The position numbers and the translations under genes are program-made. Below, one piece after another: positions 33,021 to 43,537 of a stretch of DNA of 64,000 nucleotides. The stretch is from Pascua guehoae (Eukaryota; Basidiomycota; Tremellomycetes; Trichosporonales; Trichosporonaceae). The stretch is from NCBI GenBank assembly GCA_001600415.1, contig BCJX01000010.1, positions 62,001 to 126,000 on the forward strand. The letters are read 5' to 3'. Positions within the stretch are counted from its first letter, which is position 1. Each line of letters starts with the position of its first letter. Under the pieces are notes generated by a model. The model saw only the letters and a list, made by a program, of their open reading frames with translations, was not told the DNA's origin and searched no databases.

Positions 33021-36000
33021 ATGCGCCTCCCCAACCCCTTCCTCACCGCCCTCTCGCTCCCCACCACCATCCCCACGGGCACGGGCACGGCGCCCAAACG
33101 CCGCGCGCGCGCGCGTGTCCTTGTCGCCGTGGCGCTGGTCGTGCTCGTGTGGATTGTGTGGCCGAGCCCGCCGCTGCCGCCCAGGTATGAGGGGTGGGGC
33201 GCGGAGAGGGAGGTCATGTGGGAGGGGGGGCCTTATGTTAAGTGAGTCGGGTGGGGGGGCGCATGGACTTTCGGGGGGGGGGAAGGGCAGGAGGGGGAGG
33301 ACTTGGGAGTGGTGAAGAGTTGCTGAGGGGGTGAAAAGTTGTGGGGAGTGGTGAAGAGTTGCTGAGGGGGTGAAAAGTTGTGGGGAGTAAAGAGCGGGTG
33401 GAGAGAGGAAGACGAGGAGGACAGAGAGGACAGAGAGGACAGAGATGAGGACGGAGGTACGGAGAGGACTGAGGAGACGGAGGACACGGACGGGAGCCAG
33501 GGCGCAAGCGGGCAGGCGGGCATGGCGGACCGAGCGAACACGGCGAGGTGTCCGTGACGCAGTCTCCGCTACAAAGCGTACGCCGCAATCAAGCTCGGGT
33601 AGTCGAGTGCTTGTCGAGAGTCGGAAAGAGTGGACAAGAGGGTGTGATGGGACACATGGGAGACCAAGACGAGACGGAATGGGTGCAAGCAAGACGGAGG
33701 GTTGGACGAGACGAGCAGGAGAGGTCGAGAATGGGGATACCGAGCGTGCGGCGCGAGTACGGCGTGACGCATGGCTTTGGCGAGGTGAAGTGGTGGCTGG
33801 TGAGCTGGCGAAAGTAGAAACGAAAACAAAGAGAACGAAGAGGCCAGACCAAAGTCGAGCTCTAGGCTGGGCCGATGATGACAAGCGATGAGCGAGTCGA
33901 CTTGTCCGTTGCGACTGTGTCTCATCCCCGCGGGACCCCAGTGTCAGCCGCTGAGGATCAAAGGATGATACACCCGGGGAACAGGGTAGCTGGCAACATA
34001 CCCCTCGCGTGCAACATCGTCCACCTGGTCCTCCCTGCCACCACACGCCCGACCTCGCTGACATTGACAGGTTCGACGTCCCGCAGGGCACAGGCATCAA
34101 CCACCAGCTCCAGCGTGTCTTGTACGTGTCCCCCAAACTCGCCCCACGCGGGCAGGCACCTGACAGCTCACTTGGCGACTCACTCGACGGCCACTGACGA
34201 CAGACTGCAGCACCACGTCGCGGTGCTCGGGAACCGTTCGCTCGTGTTTGAGCCGTATGTCGAGGACAATACGGTGAGTCAAGCCATAGTCGGTGAGGCT
34301 TCACGCTTCCGCCTAGGTCGCTGTTGTGGTGGTGGTGGTGGAATGGGCGGCAGTGTCGGGGGTATGGGCATTGCCCTCGCGGTTCCTACATTGCCAACGA
34401 GAGCGACTACCTCGCTCCGCAACTTCTAAATCGCCCTTGGTCCATCTTTGATCAGGCGCTCCTGCGCATCCTATCCCATACCGACGGCAGCTGACTGCCC
34501 AGATGCTCCCGTTCCGCCCCACACGCTGGCCGTGGCGGTCGTCACGTATCCCCCTGTCGGCCTTCATTGCGGGCGTCGTGAGCGGGTTTGAGACGCTCTA
34601 CCATGTTCCGCGGGCTGTTTCGTGAGTGTTCCCTACGACGGGTGGTCGCATCGGTGCGCTGTCGGCAATGGGATCGGCAGTGGGGTCTGCAATGGGGTCT
34701 GCAACGGGGTCTGCAATGGAGATTTCTGCAATGGAGATTTCTGCAATGGAGCGTTCTGCAATAGCGTTCTGCAATCGCCCAGTGGCAACGCAGCCTTCAA
34801 CGCGCAGTCTCTGCAACCGCACAGCCTCCGCAGTGGCACAGTTTCTCCCACACTGTCCCCCACTCTTCACACAATGGCCCACGTTGCTCACCTCCAGTGC
34901 CTCGGGCTACACTGCATTCTGTCGTTCAGAACACACCAAGGTCGTCACGGTCAAGACGCCCGAGAACGATGGCGACCTCGAGCTCGCGGCGAACGGGCAG
35001 GCGCGCATTCACCAGATCCAGGTCTTGCTGGCTGGGAGCGAGCATGAGTGTGTCCGTATCGTCGGCGAGGTGTTTGATGATGCGTGAGTCTGACGAGGTA
35101 GGGCGGGTGCTGCAGGGGTAGGGGTGGGCGCAGCAACGGAGGATGGGTGCTGTGGTGTAGGGATGGGTGCTGCAGGGGCAAAGATGGGTCTCTAACTGTG
35201 GCAAGTGTGGGTCTGTGGCAAGTGTGGGTCCTGCGACAAGTGTGGGTCCTGCGGCAATTATGGGTTCTGCACGTGTGAGGAGCTAGGGTCGTTGGTAGTT
35301 CCTGCACGTTGAGGAGCTACCGTCGTCGGTAGTTGCAGTCCGTGTCGCCCAGTCCGTGTCACGCAGTCCGTGTCGCGCAGTCCGCATCACATCCTCCGTG
35401 TGGCTCCATCCACCTCACAGGGCCACGAGGCTCTCCAACTGCTCTGTCGGATTTATTTCCTCCCTGTACCATGCGCTCAGACTGTTCTCCGCTCTCCCCT
35501 GCAACTTGCCCAACTCGACTCGACTGACCCCAGATTCTTCGACTCGAACGGACCGCTCGAAGTGGTCGACTCGCTCATCAAATCTCCCGTTCTCCAGCAC
35601 TTTACTTTTTCCACCACCGTGCTTAGGATTGTCAACCGTTTGATGCCCAAGATTGCACCCCACTCTGCGCCATATGACCTGACCCGCATTGTCCAAGCAC
35701 AAGGCACAGGGGCGCCGCCGACCGCACAATGGAAGCACATCCTAGCTCTGCATCTCCGCCAGGGTGATAACTGGCCGGAGACGTGTGCCGCCAAAGGCGA
35801 GGCGTTTGCGTGAGTCCGCCCAGTCATGACATTCTAGTCCACAGTGACCCCCCTTTTCTACCCGCCCCCCACTCCCCTCCCTCCTCCCGGCCCCCGGGCC
35901 ATTCTGACCCTGCACCGCCAGACACCCCCCTAACACCCAGCCCATTCGCAGGCTTCAACAAACTCGTCGACTTTCCCGGCAACGAAAACGTGCCCCCACC

Positions 36001-36990
36001 CCAGGATATGGTCCCCGCGACCCGCGCGGGGCTGTACCGCGCAAAGTGCTCGCCGGACATTACGACGATTATCGCGCGCGCGCGGCGCATGCGCAAAAAC
36101 CACCCCCTCCTCCGCATTGCGTACATTCTCACCGACGCGCCCGACGCGTGGGTCGAAGAGGCGCGCCACTGGCTCGAGAGCGACGCGTGGGAAAAAGTCG
36201 TCGTGGGCAAAATCGACGCCTACACGGGCTGGCACGACCGCGAGATTGGCATCGCAGTCGATATGGAGGTGGCCCGCAGGGCGGGCGTGTTTGTCGGCAA
36301 CGGGGTGAGTGCAAGTGTCTTCTTTTGATGAGCGAGTGTTTGGCAGGTCGGGTGATGAGTGCGAGGTGCAATGTGCGGGTGTGTGTCACAGGCGACGAAA
36401 AGGCCAAGGGGGATATAAACACAGTGACATGTGGACAGATGTGCGGGCAAGAAGAGGACGCTTGGTTATACTCTAGCTAAGGCAACGTGCGAGCGGTGGG
36501 GTTGTCATCCCCGAGGCCCACTCTGGCCAACTCGGTATTGGCCACGGTACACTCGCGTCCTCGGCGACGTTGACGGTGCCGAGGACGACGGTGTCTCCAG
36601 CGACCGCAACAGGCACGGACGCGGGCTCGTATGTGTCATGATGCTGCTCACTGCTGTCGACGCCGACGCCCGCGATAAGACCCTTGCTGCCTGAGCAAGA
36701 TGCGATGCGCGGTCGCGAGGGTGCACACACCGGCCGTGACAAAGTGGACCAGAACAGGCCTCTGCGGCGCCGCTTCATCGCTCCTGTGCCGGCAGTGGAT
36801 GCGGAGCATGTACGAGTGGCCAGAAGCAGTCCACGACCACGGATCAGTGGCCACAGAGACAAACACAGCCGACGTCCACCAGGCAGTCTCTGGCAGACTT
36901 ACTGACGGGCAGTTTTCCACCACGTCGTCCAACATTGCCCTCTTGCGGACGCGCGACGGACTCCATCCAGACTTTACGCAGTTCTGGTAG
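33021..36990 (+). CDS. O-fucosyltransferase-like (GT65/68-type) Golgi membrane protein
   Basis: Type II membrane protein: residues about 34-46 (VLVAVALVVLVWIVW) form a signal anchor after a basic KRRARAR, so the catalytic part faces the Golgi lumen. Exons: 33021-33241, 34071-34125, 34211-34273, 34503-34621, 34898-35083, 35534-35809, 35952-36304 and 36913-36990. Family-like blocks: FDVPQGTGINHQLQRVLY, SRIPLSAFIAG, ALHLRQGDNW (the HxRxGD motif), YILTDAPDAWVEEARHWL, DMEVARRAGVFVGNG and the end FSTTSSNIALLRTRDGLHPDFTQFW, as in fungal GDP-fucose O-fucosyltransferase-like proteins. Most introns are very long (829, 229, 276, 450 and 608 bp) and full of tandem repeats. The phase does not match between the exons ending 35809 and starting 35952; a non-GT donor, a different boundary, a sequence error or decay are all possible. 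Upstream exons are the least certain. Confidence 0.7.
33306..33390. repeat. Two-copy 41-bp direct repeat in intron 1
   Basis: The unit gtggtgaagagttgctgagg...gtgaaaagttgtgggga occurs twice in succession, with a partial third, in the 829-bp first intron. A purine-rich gaggacagagaggacagag stretch follows to about 33490. Confidence 0.8.
34660..34775. repeat. GGGGTCTGCAAT / GGAGATTTCTGCAAT tandem repeats in intron 4
   Basis: Units of 12-15 bp (caatggggtctg, caatggagatttctg, caatggagcgttctg) run head to tail between the splice sites 34622 and 34897. Confidence 0.8.
35098..35275. repeat. GTGTGGGTCCTGCGACAA-type tandem repeats in intron 5
   Basis: Related 14-18 bp units (gcaagtgtgggtctgtg, gacaagtgtgggtcctgc, ggggtaggggtgggcgcag) followed at 35335-35395 by agtccgtgtcgcgc units, together filling the 450-bp intron. 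Confidence 0.75.
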
Positions 36991-37066
36991 TGTTCTGCCG
37001 GGTGGGGTGGGCAGTTTCGTTAGTGATAGATGTATGTGATATGGGAGGCGTGGGGGGAGTATGAGG

Positions 37067-37272
37067 ACGAGCGAGTAGAGTACGAGTAGAGTATGAGCGA
37101 GCAGAGTACGCGCGAGTAGAGTACGAGCGAGTAGAAGCAACTAGAGTACAAGCGAGTCCGAGCAACTAAAGTACAGAGCAAGTAGTACCAGCAAGTACCA
37201 GCGAGTACCACCAAGTAGAGTACCAGCGAGTACGCGCGCGTACGACCGAGTACGAGCGAGTAGAGTACGAGT
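37067..37272. repeat. GAGCGAGTAGAGTAC minisatellite
   Basis: About a dozen imperfect units of roughly 15 bp (gagtagagtacgagc, gagtagaagcaact, agtaccagcgagtacc) run over 200 bp. Degeneracy is high, suggesting an old array. Confidence 0.85.
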
Positions 37273-37726
37273 GGGGATGTCATGTGGCGACATAGTCATG
37301 CGGCGGTCGAGACGTGCCAAGTGTCGGCGTGCGGGTTGCCATGCCTATGAGCTGTCATGTCTGCACGCTGTATTTGTGGTAAATCCGAGATTATAAAGGC
37401 TGGGCCGCGCCGTCTCGCCGACGGCCTCCGAGACTATCCGCGCCTCTAGTACTTAAATAGCGTCGCTCGTGCCCTCGTATTTCTCTCATGCAACGTCGTC
37501 TACAACAATTTGCCCGTCTCAAATTTGCCAAACACAACCGCCGTGGGGACTGTATCTTGAGCTTGCCGAAATGGGTGGAGTTGGCGCCCAGTAAAATAGA
37601 ACACCAGAGGTGATATCTGTTGTAGAAACTAGAGAATAGAGTAACATGAGGATACCGAGTTCTAGGCTTATGCACAAGGCCACGCAGCAGGCGGTGCCCC
37701 GGGAGCGCGCGTGGCAGCGCCACAGG

Positions 37727-37868
37727 GCTGTTGTTGTAGTAGAGTGATAGAGCGATGCATGAATCGAGCGTATCGCACGCGGGCTGAAATAGCGTCGTGC
37801 GGCGGCTCGCGCGTCGTCGCGCGCGCGTGCGTGCGCCGAGGCTCGAGTCCCTACAACCCTACAACAGC
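37727..37868. repeat. SINE-like dispersed repeat, copy C
   Basis: Starts gctgttgttgtag and ends ctacaaccctacaacagc, so its tips are partly inverted. It shares gagtgatag(a/g)gcgatgcat and gccgaggctcgagtccctac with copy A at 8719-8803, but carries a longer GC-rich middle. Confidence 0.6.
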
Positions 37869-38177
37869 TGTCACTATGGCAAACTTCAGGTGCTCGTCGG
37901 CCCTCGCGTGTTCGCCTGCCCGGGCAGACCCGCGACGACAAGACGGTCGCGCTCGCGATGGCCGTGTTTGGCTGCCCACCCGGAGGTCGGTAGGCATTCG
38001 TCCGCACTCTTTGGCGGCTACTCCAAGTCGTCCGGCCAGACTTCTAGAAGTGCCCAGTCTCAATGTCCATGGCGACATATTGGAACAGCAGCTTTTGTTA
38101 GTGTTCTGTAGTTGTTACAAGTTCAAAGTGCTGCATCCATAGGCTGTCATTGCATTGCCCTGGGCAGACGCAGGTTG

Positions 38178-38668
38178 TCAACGAAGCTCGTCAGGTCTTG
38201 CCACGAGACGCCCGCCACTTGTCCTCCTGCCTCCGCTCGCGGGCTGTGGCTTGGCGGGAGTCGGCGTCGGCGACGGCACAGCAGCAGCGGCGGCAGCAGC
38301 GGCGGCAGCGGCAGCAGAAGCAGCAGCAGCAGCAGCGGCAGCGTCTCTTTCGCGCTCCTTTACGGCGTTACCCTCTGCAGCCACGACGTCGACGAGGGGA
38401 CGGAACTTTGGCTCGCCGAGGGCGTGGCCGAGAACCTGTGTGGCGGCCATGTTGATGGTGAGCGCGAGCTGTTGCTCGTTCATCCGGGCGCGTTGGGCGG
38501 GGGCAATGGTGTCGAGGAAGGAGACGACGGATTTGCCCGCGGATTCGAGGAGGTCTTCAAAGTCCTGTGTCGTCAGTGCCTGGGGGCGGGGTAGACAGAG
38601 GACGGTTTATGTTGAATCTTGGTTCGTCTGGCCTTTGGTGCCTTGCACTCGCTGCTCGTTGGCTACAT

Positions 38669-38709
<41 letters not shown>

Positions 38710-39240
38710 CTGCCCGTCCTCCTGCTCGTCATCCACATTTTACACCGCCTGCAGCTCCAACCCCCGTAGCGTACCTTTCGCAGACCCGGGTCGATTTTCT
38801 GATACCACTGCTTGCCCTCGTACACTGCCCAGGCGCCCAGCATGGCCGCCACCGCAGCAGTCGCGACGGCCGTGCCAGTGAGGACGGCGCCCCTGATAAA
38901 ACTCAAAAAGATCTCGGCGGCCATGGCCTTTGCGGCGTCCTTTGCTGCCTCTTTGAGCTGCGCGCGTCAGAACAGGACGCCAGCCAGTTCCAACACACAC
39001 CAGCTCCACCTTGTCCATCGTCTTCTCCTCCTCAGTGGGCAGGCTAGGCCCTCCGCCAATGTCGGCGGGACTGGAGGAGGGACTGGGAGAGGGCTCGGAG
39101 TTCATGTGGCCGCCCACTGCAATCCAGCCGTCCCCACCGGACCGCGGCGCCTCAATGCGCTGCGTGTCAACTCTGGTAGATGTGTGAAACCCTACCTTTG
39201 CAGTGACCCTGATCACCTCTGGTTCATCAGTCTCGGTCAT
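38178..39240 (-). CDS. Uncharacterised membrane-anchored protein with poly-Ala tract
   Basis: Four exons in transcription order, 39240-39196, 39159-39010, 38957-38775 and 38564-38178, join to 254 residues. The N-terminal third is hydrophilic with a Ser-Pro run (SEPSPSPSSSPAD). Residues about 78-107 form one likely transmembrane helix (FIRGAVLTGTAVATAAVAAMLGAW), after an amphipathic LKEAAKDAAKAMAAEIF. Then come YEGKQWYQKIDPGLRK, a helical DFEDLLESAGKSVVSFLDTIAPAQRARM and a 25-residue alanine tract encoded by GCN repeats at about 38281-38342. The tail is Pro/Thr then basic. No family recognised. Intron 3 (38565-38774) carries a (GCTCGT)n hexamer array. Confidence 0.7.
38668..38708. repeat. (GCTCGT)n hexanucleotide array in an intron
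   Basis: About seven tandem ctcgtg units within the intron 38565-38774 of the minus-strand membrane protein gene. Confidence 0.9.
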
Positions 39241-39662
39241 GGTGAGCTGGCGAAAGTGCAGACGTGCACTGTGGTGAGAGTCAAAGACGGGGGGCGCGTT
39301 CGGCGGGGGGGGAAGAGAGTGCTCGACGCACGTCCATCTGGGCCGCTTCTTAACTGTCCAATTCGTGGTCATGGGTCATGTGCGCCATGCCAACACCGAC
39401 AGCTATTCGCCAATCGCCAACCTGCTCAATGCCGATCGGTTCGTCGCGGAATGCGGAATGCGGAATGGAAAACCATGCCACGAAAACGAGCATCGATCTC
39501 GGGATCGTGGGCCTCGGCCTGGAAACGTGATCCATGACGGCATGCGCATTCAACGCCACTCGTAATGTCTCGACTGGGTGCCACTGTCGACACCTGATTG
39601 CACGGAGATGGCATCATGCTACAGTGCATTCCGCGGGGTAATAGCAACCACCTGTGGAAGTA

Positions 39663-39809
39663 CAGTATCTGACAAAAAGGTTGGTGATGGGCACAGGGAC
39701 GCCGGGGCATGCAGCTCTTCAATCTTCACCTCTGCTGGGATTTACGAGTTCGGCAGAGAGAGACACAGTGCCACCCTGCGCCCCTCACGAACCTTTTTGT
39801 CAGATACTG
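39663..39809. mobile_element. MITE, CAGTATCTGAC family, TA target duplication
   Basis: 147 bp. The left end CAGTATCTGACAAAAAGG is repeated as a perfect inverted copy at the right end (20 bp in all, to ...GGTT). TA flanks both ends (39661-39662, 39810-39811), as in Tc1/mariner elements. No coding capacity. Confidence 0.85.
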
Positions 39810-39846
39810 TATCCTCTGCAGCACGCCTGGTGGGAAATGTGGTGTA

Positions 39847-39984
39847 CAGAGGGTGTCAAAACGGAACGAGTAATGGCGCAGGGTGAGACTGGCGGCCTCT
39901 TGCAAGGTGTGCATGCCTGCAGCAGCTCGACATCTGCATGCCTCGGCATCCTGCGCCTTACTCGTTCCGTTTTGACACCCTCTG
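39847..39984. mobile_element. MITE, CAGAGGGTGTC family, TA target duplication
   Basis: 138 bp. Terminal inverted repeats of about 35 bp begin CAGAGGGTGTCAAAACGG and differ by one indel (AGTAATGG against AGTAAGG). TA flanks both ends (39845-39846, 39985-39986). It lies 37 bp from the preceding element. Confidence 0.87.
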
Positions 39985-40243
39985 TAGGCATGGTCTGTGG
40001 CGGCGGCCACAAGGCAGCAACCCCCGAAGGGCGTACCAGCAGGGGGACTGGCTGGCTGAAAGCCTCCCGAGTCCGTCTGGCATGTCAGTTTACAGTCACT
40101 GGGCCCTGCCACACCACCACCCGGCCACCCACTTGTGATATAGGGCAGACGACTTTGGCTCGGCCGGGTTCAAGTCGGTACGGTTGGACAAACAAATTGT
40201 ACTCTGCCCTGCTCTGCATTGCTCTGTATTACTGTGTCTCTTA

Positions 40244-40323
40244 CAGATGTGTCCGGAAAGTCAAAAGACCGCCACAGTCAGGCTCGAGGCCGTAGCAATC
40301 TTACCACTTTCCGGACGCACCTG
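40244..40323. mobile_element. Short MITE, CCGGAAAG family, TA target duplication
   Basis: 80 bp with ends CAGATGTGTCCGGAAAGT and, inverted, CAGGTGCGTCCGGAAAGT, flanked by TA (40242-40243, 40324-40325). Smallest of three copies of this family in the window. Confidence 0.82.
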
Positions 40324-40876
40324 TACGATCCCCCTTCTTGCCCCGCTTGCGTACCCTTTTGATACCCGCAACACTGCAGGTACTCTCAAACCGGTACAGA
40401 TCAAGAGTCAAACACGCCGACTTTGCGACTTACCCAAGCATCAGTATTTATTCAACGAGAAGGTGTATTCTACGGACAATGTTCAGAACTATGTGGAGTA
40501 TATCACGGTGTCCACGGGCAGACCGGCCCACAGCTTGCTTGTGGTGCCAATCCTGCGCCCAATCGTGCACTTGTAGCGACCGCTGCTCGCGTTCACATCG
40601 TCCACTACAAGCCCAGAGTAACGGGTCACGCCAAGCGCTCAGCACCCGCTAAGCGACTAAATACCAAGCGAGCAACAGCGACAACCACTGCGCTGCCCGT
40701 GTTGGCCACAAGCGAGTTGGCCCCGCACCGCTCCCACTGCTCGCACCCACACCGCCGCGGCGACGCACCTACACCTCGCCACCTGTCATTCCCACCGAGC
40801 AAACCGTTGGTCCATCCATGTTCAACAAAGTCTACTTTTGAGCTCATCAGCTCAAGCTCCCTGCGCGACGGCCTTA

Positions 40877-41143
40877 CAGGTGTGACCGGAAATTACTGAG
40901 ACTGCCACATTGCCCTCGATCGCACACCCCCAGGGTCTCTAACAGTACAGGAAATGCCATCTCCCACCCTTGTCTCGGGGCTGTAGTCGTTGGTGTACAT
41001 GGTGGACAGTACGCTATGGTAAAAGTTACCCAGAGGCATGGCTTCGTACAGGTCCCATTGGATTGATGTAGAGAGTGTCCATGCTCAACATGGCGTGCGA
41101 CCGAGCTCACGGTGGCAGTCTCAATACTTTCCGGCGGCACCTG
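40877..41143. mobile_element. Longer MITE, CCGGAAAG family, TA target duplication
   Basis: 267 bp. Left end CAGGTGTGACCGGAAATTAC, right end inverted CAGGTGCCGCCGGAAAGTAT, both continuing TGAGACTGCCAC. TA flanks at 40875-40876 and 41144-41145. The inner ends relate it to the copy at 6949-7145. Confidence 0.82.
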
Positions 41144-41641
41144 TACACGCCGAGACGACGCCGTGAAGCCATACGTGCCCCAGAAGGGCGTAGATGAGCC
41201 TCGACGGAGCTGACGGGCCATGGCGTCTTGAAGACTCGACTGGGTCGAGGACCATTTGGCCTCGTCTTGATCAGACAAGGCCAGATCGACCACTTTGTAC
41301 TTGCTGTTATGCAACTCGTTGACCTCGTTTCTCCAGCAACGCCCAGACCTGCGAGGCCAGCGAGGTCAACCAGGCGACGACAGGGCCAACCTCATACCCA
41401 CCGGGGCGGGCCCACACATTGGTGGAGTGTCCAGACTGTACAAGACTGCTTTATGTTGCAGCGAACCTCGCCACTAGCTACTCCTTGTCGTCCCAGAACA
41501 CCAAAGGTCACAAAGCCAAACACTTGACAAACCCCGTGCAACCGTGGCGGTTCTATGAGATGAATTTGTATCGCCTTTGCGCGCGAAAGGACGTGAGTAA
41601 CCCAGTACTTGACCGAGGACGGCACCGCATATCAGCCGTAA

Positions 41642-41755
41642 TGACAACACCGCACGCCGCATGCCGCACGCCGCATGCCGCACACCGCACGCGGTACACC
41701 GCAAACCTCACACCACACACCGCCCACCGCACGCTTGCCGCACGCCGCTCACGGC
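41642..41755. repeat. CCGCACGCCGCATG minisatellite
   Basis: Alternating ccgcacg, ccgcatg and ccgcaca heptamers, then caccgca variants, over about 110 bp. Confidence 0.8.
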
Positions 41756-41821
41756 AACAATAGCCATGGCATCTGACAACGCACGCCAGAAGCTAGCGAC
41801 ACGTCGGGCTGCGACGAGCGC

Positions 41822-41887
41822 ACCCCAACCCCAACCCCAACCCCAACCCCAACCCCAACCCCAACCCCAACCCCAACCCCAACCCCG
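41822..41887. repeat. (CCCCAA)n array
   Basis: About eleven perfect hexamers ccccaa; the other strand reads TTGGGG repeats, a ciliate-telomere-like motif able to form G-quadruplexes. Confidence 0.95.
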
Positions 41888-42194
41888 ACGAGAAAAGAAA
41901 AATCAGCGTGTGGGCAAGCAAAGCAGGCATCGCCTGCATCCCTCGCCAGCCGACCCATGCCTCAGAGTAAACCCCCCGCTGCCCCTCGGAACCCCTCATC
42001 CGAGACAAGGCCGAACGCCCAACACCATGCCCCCGCCACGCGCCACGGCACTGGCCGCGTTCCAGTCTGGATACTGGACAGTATGGCACCGTGGCCTCGA
42101 ATCACTCAGGCACGCCACCTTTGCACCCCCCGACGCCGCACTCGCCCTCGCCCACTCGACCCGGACTCGACCCCTCGACCCCGCCCACGCCCTC

Positions 42195-42270
42195 GACCCC
42201 GCACACGCACACGCACACGCCCACGCACACGCACACGCACGCACACGCACGCACACGCACACTCACACTT
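42195..42270. repeat. (CACACG)n array
   Basis: Roughly ten hexamers cacacg with some gcccac and tcacac variants. Confidence 0.9.
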
Positions 42271-42537
42271 TGTACAGTCACGTCGTACTACTCTCCAGCC
42301 CATAGCCCCGTACACCACCGCACGCAGAGCCGAGCGCGGTGCGCGCTTTGTTGGCCCCGCCCGACTCGCCCTGGGTCATTGGGATCGAGGGATCGAAAAC
42401 ACTGGGGGTCATGGCCGAGGCATGACGTCGTGTTCGGAACCAGTGTCAAGTGTCATTTTCGCCACAGTCGTCAGCCAACCGCGCGCGAGTGTGCACTGTC
42501 GATTTGTCGATCGGGAGATCAGGAGCCAGTTCCGTCT

Positions 42538-42690
42538 CGCTGGGTCTGCTGGGTCTGCTGGGCTCGCTGGGCTCGCTGGGCTCGCTGGGCTCGCTGGGCT
42601 CGCTGGGCTCGCTGGGCTCGCTGGGCTCGCTGGGCTCGCTGGGCTCGCTGGGCTCGATGGGCTCGCGGGACTCGCTGGGCTCGATGCTGG
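42538..42690. repeat. (GGGCTCGCT)n nonamer minisatellite
   Basis: About fifteen copies of a 9-bp unit gggctcgct, nearly perfect in the centre and degenerate at both ends. It is open in all frames on account of its period, not because it codes. Confidence 0.93.
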
Positions 42691-43261
42691 CCAGGTGGCC
42701 AGGTAGGCTGGCTCATGCTGCTCATGGCCTTTGTAAGCTGCATGCCATTACATGCTGCATGCTGCTCTGCCGAGCTGCGCCTCCTACTAGCTGCTCGTGG
42801 TGCTCCCCACTTGTGACTTTGCAGCACCGCTGCGGCAGCTCATTCGGCCTCGCTGGCGGCCTAGCGGCTCTCCTTGCACCTTGTGTCTGGATGCTCACTC
42901 TGCAAGCTCACTCTGCAAGCTCACTCTTGCCCGTTGCGCGCGGCAGAGAGACAGCGAGATGGCGCCATAGAGCACGCCGAACACGCACCATGCACGCCGA
43001 ACTCGCACCATGCACGCCGAACACACACCACGCCACACCCAGCCAGACACACGCGCAATGATACAGTGCATGCAAGATTAGAGTACAATGCGTGCGCCGG
43101 GCACACAAGTCACAACTGACAAGACCTGATGATGGGGGTCGTGATGATGATACGAGGGTGGTGCGCGACGCAAACGCGGGCGCGAACAATATCCAAAACA
43201 CGGCGGGTGGGGCCATGCGCAGCTGGCGGCCGGCTTGGCGGGGTAGACCAGGCAGGCTTCA

Positions 43262-43320
43262 GGCTACGGGATGCAGGCTGCAGGATGCAGGCTGTAGGAT
43301 GCAGGATGCAGGCTGCGCAG
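43262..43320. repeat. GGATGCAGGCTGCA minisatellite
   Basis: Four to five units of ggatgcaggctgca and ggatgca. Confidence 0.85.
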
Positions 43321-43537
43321 ACTCAAGGGGGCGAGGGGCATGCCGGGCGGCGGCGATCAGGCAGCCACATGTACAGCATTGCAGACAGGCAGCAATTCAG
43401 CCGCGCTCGGCAACGCTTTGCCTGTGCCGTCGCTAGGCTGTTGCCCAGTGATACTTGATGCGCGAGTCCCTCGCCAGCTCTGTTCGTCAGCATGGTGTGG
43501 CCTAGGTGCGCAGAGAGCCTCCGGAGGGCTTGAGTGC

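Larger units (their letters stand above)
36991..38177. other. Intergenic region with minisatellite and dispersed repeat
   Basis: Between the convergent ends of the fucosyltransferase-like gene and the next minus-strand gene. No gene is seen; repeats at 37067-37272 and 37727-37868 take up a third of it. Confidence 0.55.

Noticed and set aside
38178..38483. Poly-Ala tract as a sequencing artefact
   Set aside because: GCN codons are mixed (gca, gcg), the frame continues through it, and the four-exon model totals an exact multiple of three, so the tract is probably real.
41822..42700. CRISPR-like array
   Set aside because: The repeats are contiguous without spacers and vary in period; the genome is eukaryotic. 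These are minisatellites.
42458..42706. Leu-Ala-Gly repeat protein
   Set aside because: The frame is open because the 9-bp unit is a multiple of three; there is no start context or flanking coding sequence.
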